Shown here piece by piece: positions 13,545 to 13,667 of a stretch of 13,667 nt of DNA. This DNA comes from Caldipriscus sp964426895 (GTDB taxonomy: Bacteria; Hydrothermota; Hydrothermia; LBFQ01). A program made the position numbers and the translations under genes. The notes beneath the pieces are model-generated. The model was not told the origin of the DNA, searched no databases, and saw only the letters and a program-made list of their open reading frames with translations. Location of the stretch: assembly GCA_964426895.1 (NCBI GenBank), contig CAYRSH010000044.1, forward strand, positions 1 to 13,667. The letters run 5' to 3'. Each line of letters starts with the position of its first letter. Within the stretch, counting starts at the first letter, position 1.

Positions 13545-13667
13545 TTTCCGAAATCTATTACGACATAGTGTATAACGCTATAAGCGGGTATAGTGCATAT
13601 TATGAGAATTTTGTTTTTGATGAGGTCGGTGGTAAAATCCATTTGAGTTTTCGGGGAATATACTCTT
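13532..13667 (+). CDS. 5' part of an unrecognised gene running off the window
   Basis: From the ATG overlapping the end of nnrED by 13 bases, the frame stays open for 45 codons to the window edge. It begins MVFLISEIYYDIVYNA and goes on with many Tyr and Phe residues (SGYSAYYENFVFDEVGG). Codon use resembles the neighbours (GGT/GGG Gly, ATA Ile), and the overlap is typical of this window, so it is probably a real sixth gene of the unit. No signal peptide or known motif is visible and I do not recognise it. Confidence 0.6.
   Translation, partial: MVFLISEIYYDIVYNAISGYSAYYENFVFDEVGGKIHLSFRGIYS

Overview
The window reads as chromosomal DNA of a thermophilic, double-membraned bacterium. Arg is written almost only with AGG/AGA, Ile often with ATA, and genes are packed with 1-46 nt overlaps. 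The double membrane is inferred from an MlaE permease, a diheme cytochrome c and a short beta-barrel-like protein. The lineage cannot be fixed from sequence alone; a deep-branching thermophilic phylum (Hydrothermota/WOR-3-like or similar) is a low-confidence guess. There are no tRNA or rRNA genes, insertion sequences, phage genes or CRISPR arrays. No gap between genes exceeds about 105 bases.

Layout. (1) 1-80, minus strand: the first codons of a gene leaving the window, with a strong Shine-Dalgarno, preceded by a possible 24-residue leaderless leader ORF. (2) 183-3088, plus strand: rpmH (L34, 45 aa), fusA, a diheme cytochrome c and a small membrane protein. (3) 6473-3080, minus strand: accC (GTG start), an MlaE-type permease and a PafA-like alkaline phosphatase, all overlapping; the last meets group 2 tail to tail. 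(4) 6542-7906, plus strand: a small outer-membrane-like protein, riboflavin synthase alpha and a thioredoxin-fold protein. (5) 9934-7977, minus strand: a STAS protein and a PolX-family protein. (6) 9986-13667, plus strand: a MIP18/DUF59 protein, rpoZ, coaBC, a Mut7-C protein, nnrE-nnrD and the start of an unknown gene.

The most distinctive signal lies in the promoters. Each transcription unit whose 5' end is visible begins with TATAAT (one TAGAAT) followed by only 7-10 bases and then the start codon. The first gene of each unit is therefore probably translated from a leaderless mRNA, while internal genes rely on stop/start overlaps or occasional Shine-Dalgarno sites. Four of the six are arranged as two divergent pairs.

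Two enzymes have altered active sites. The PolX protein has lost all three polymerase aspartates but keeps every PHP-domain metal ligand, so it is probably a nuclease and not a polymerase. The CoaC half of CoaBC has His for Asn and Ser for Cys at two positions that are catalytic in the E. coli enzyme.

Most genes are housekeeping: translation (L34, EF-G), transcription (omega), cofactors (CoA, riboflavin), NAD(P)HX repair, Fe-S maturation and fatty-acid synthesis. I see no obvious new multi-gene defence or mobile system.
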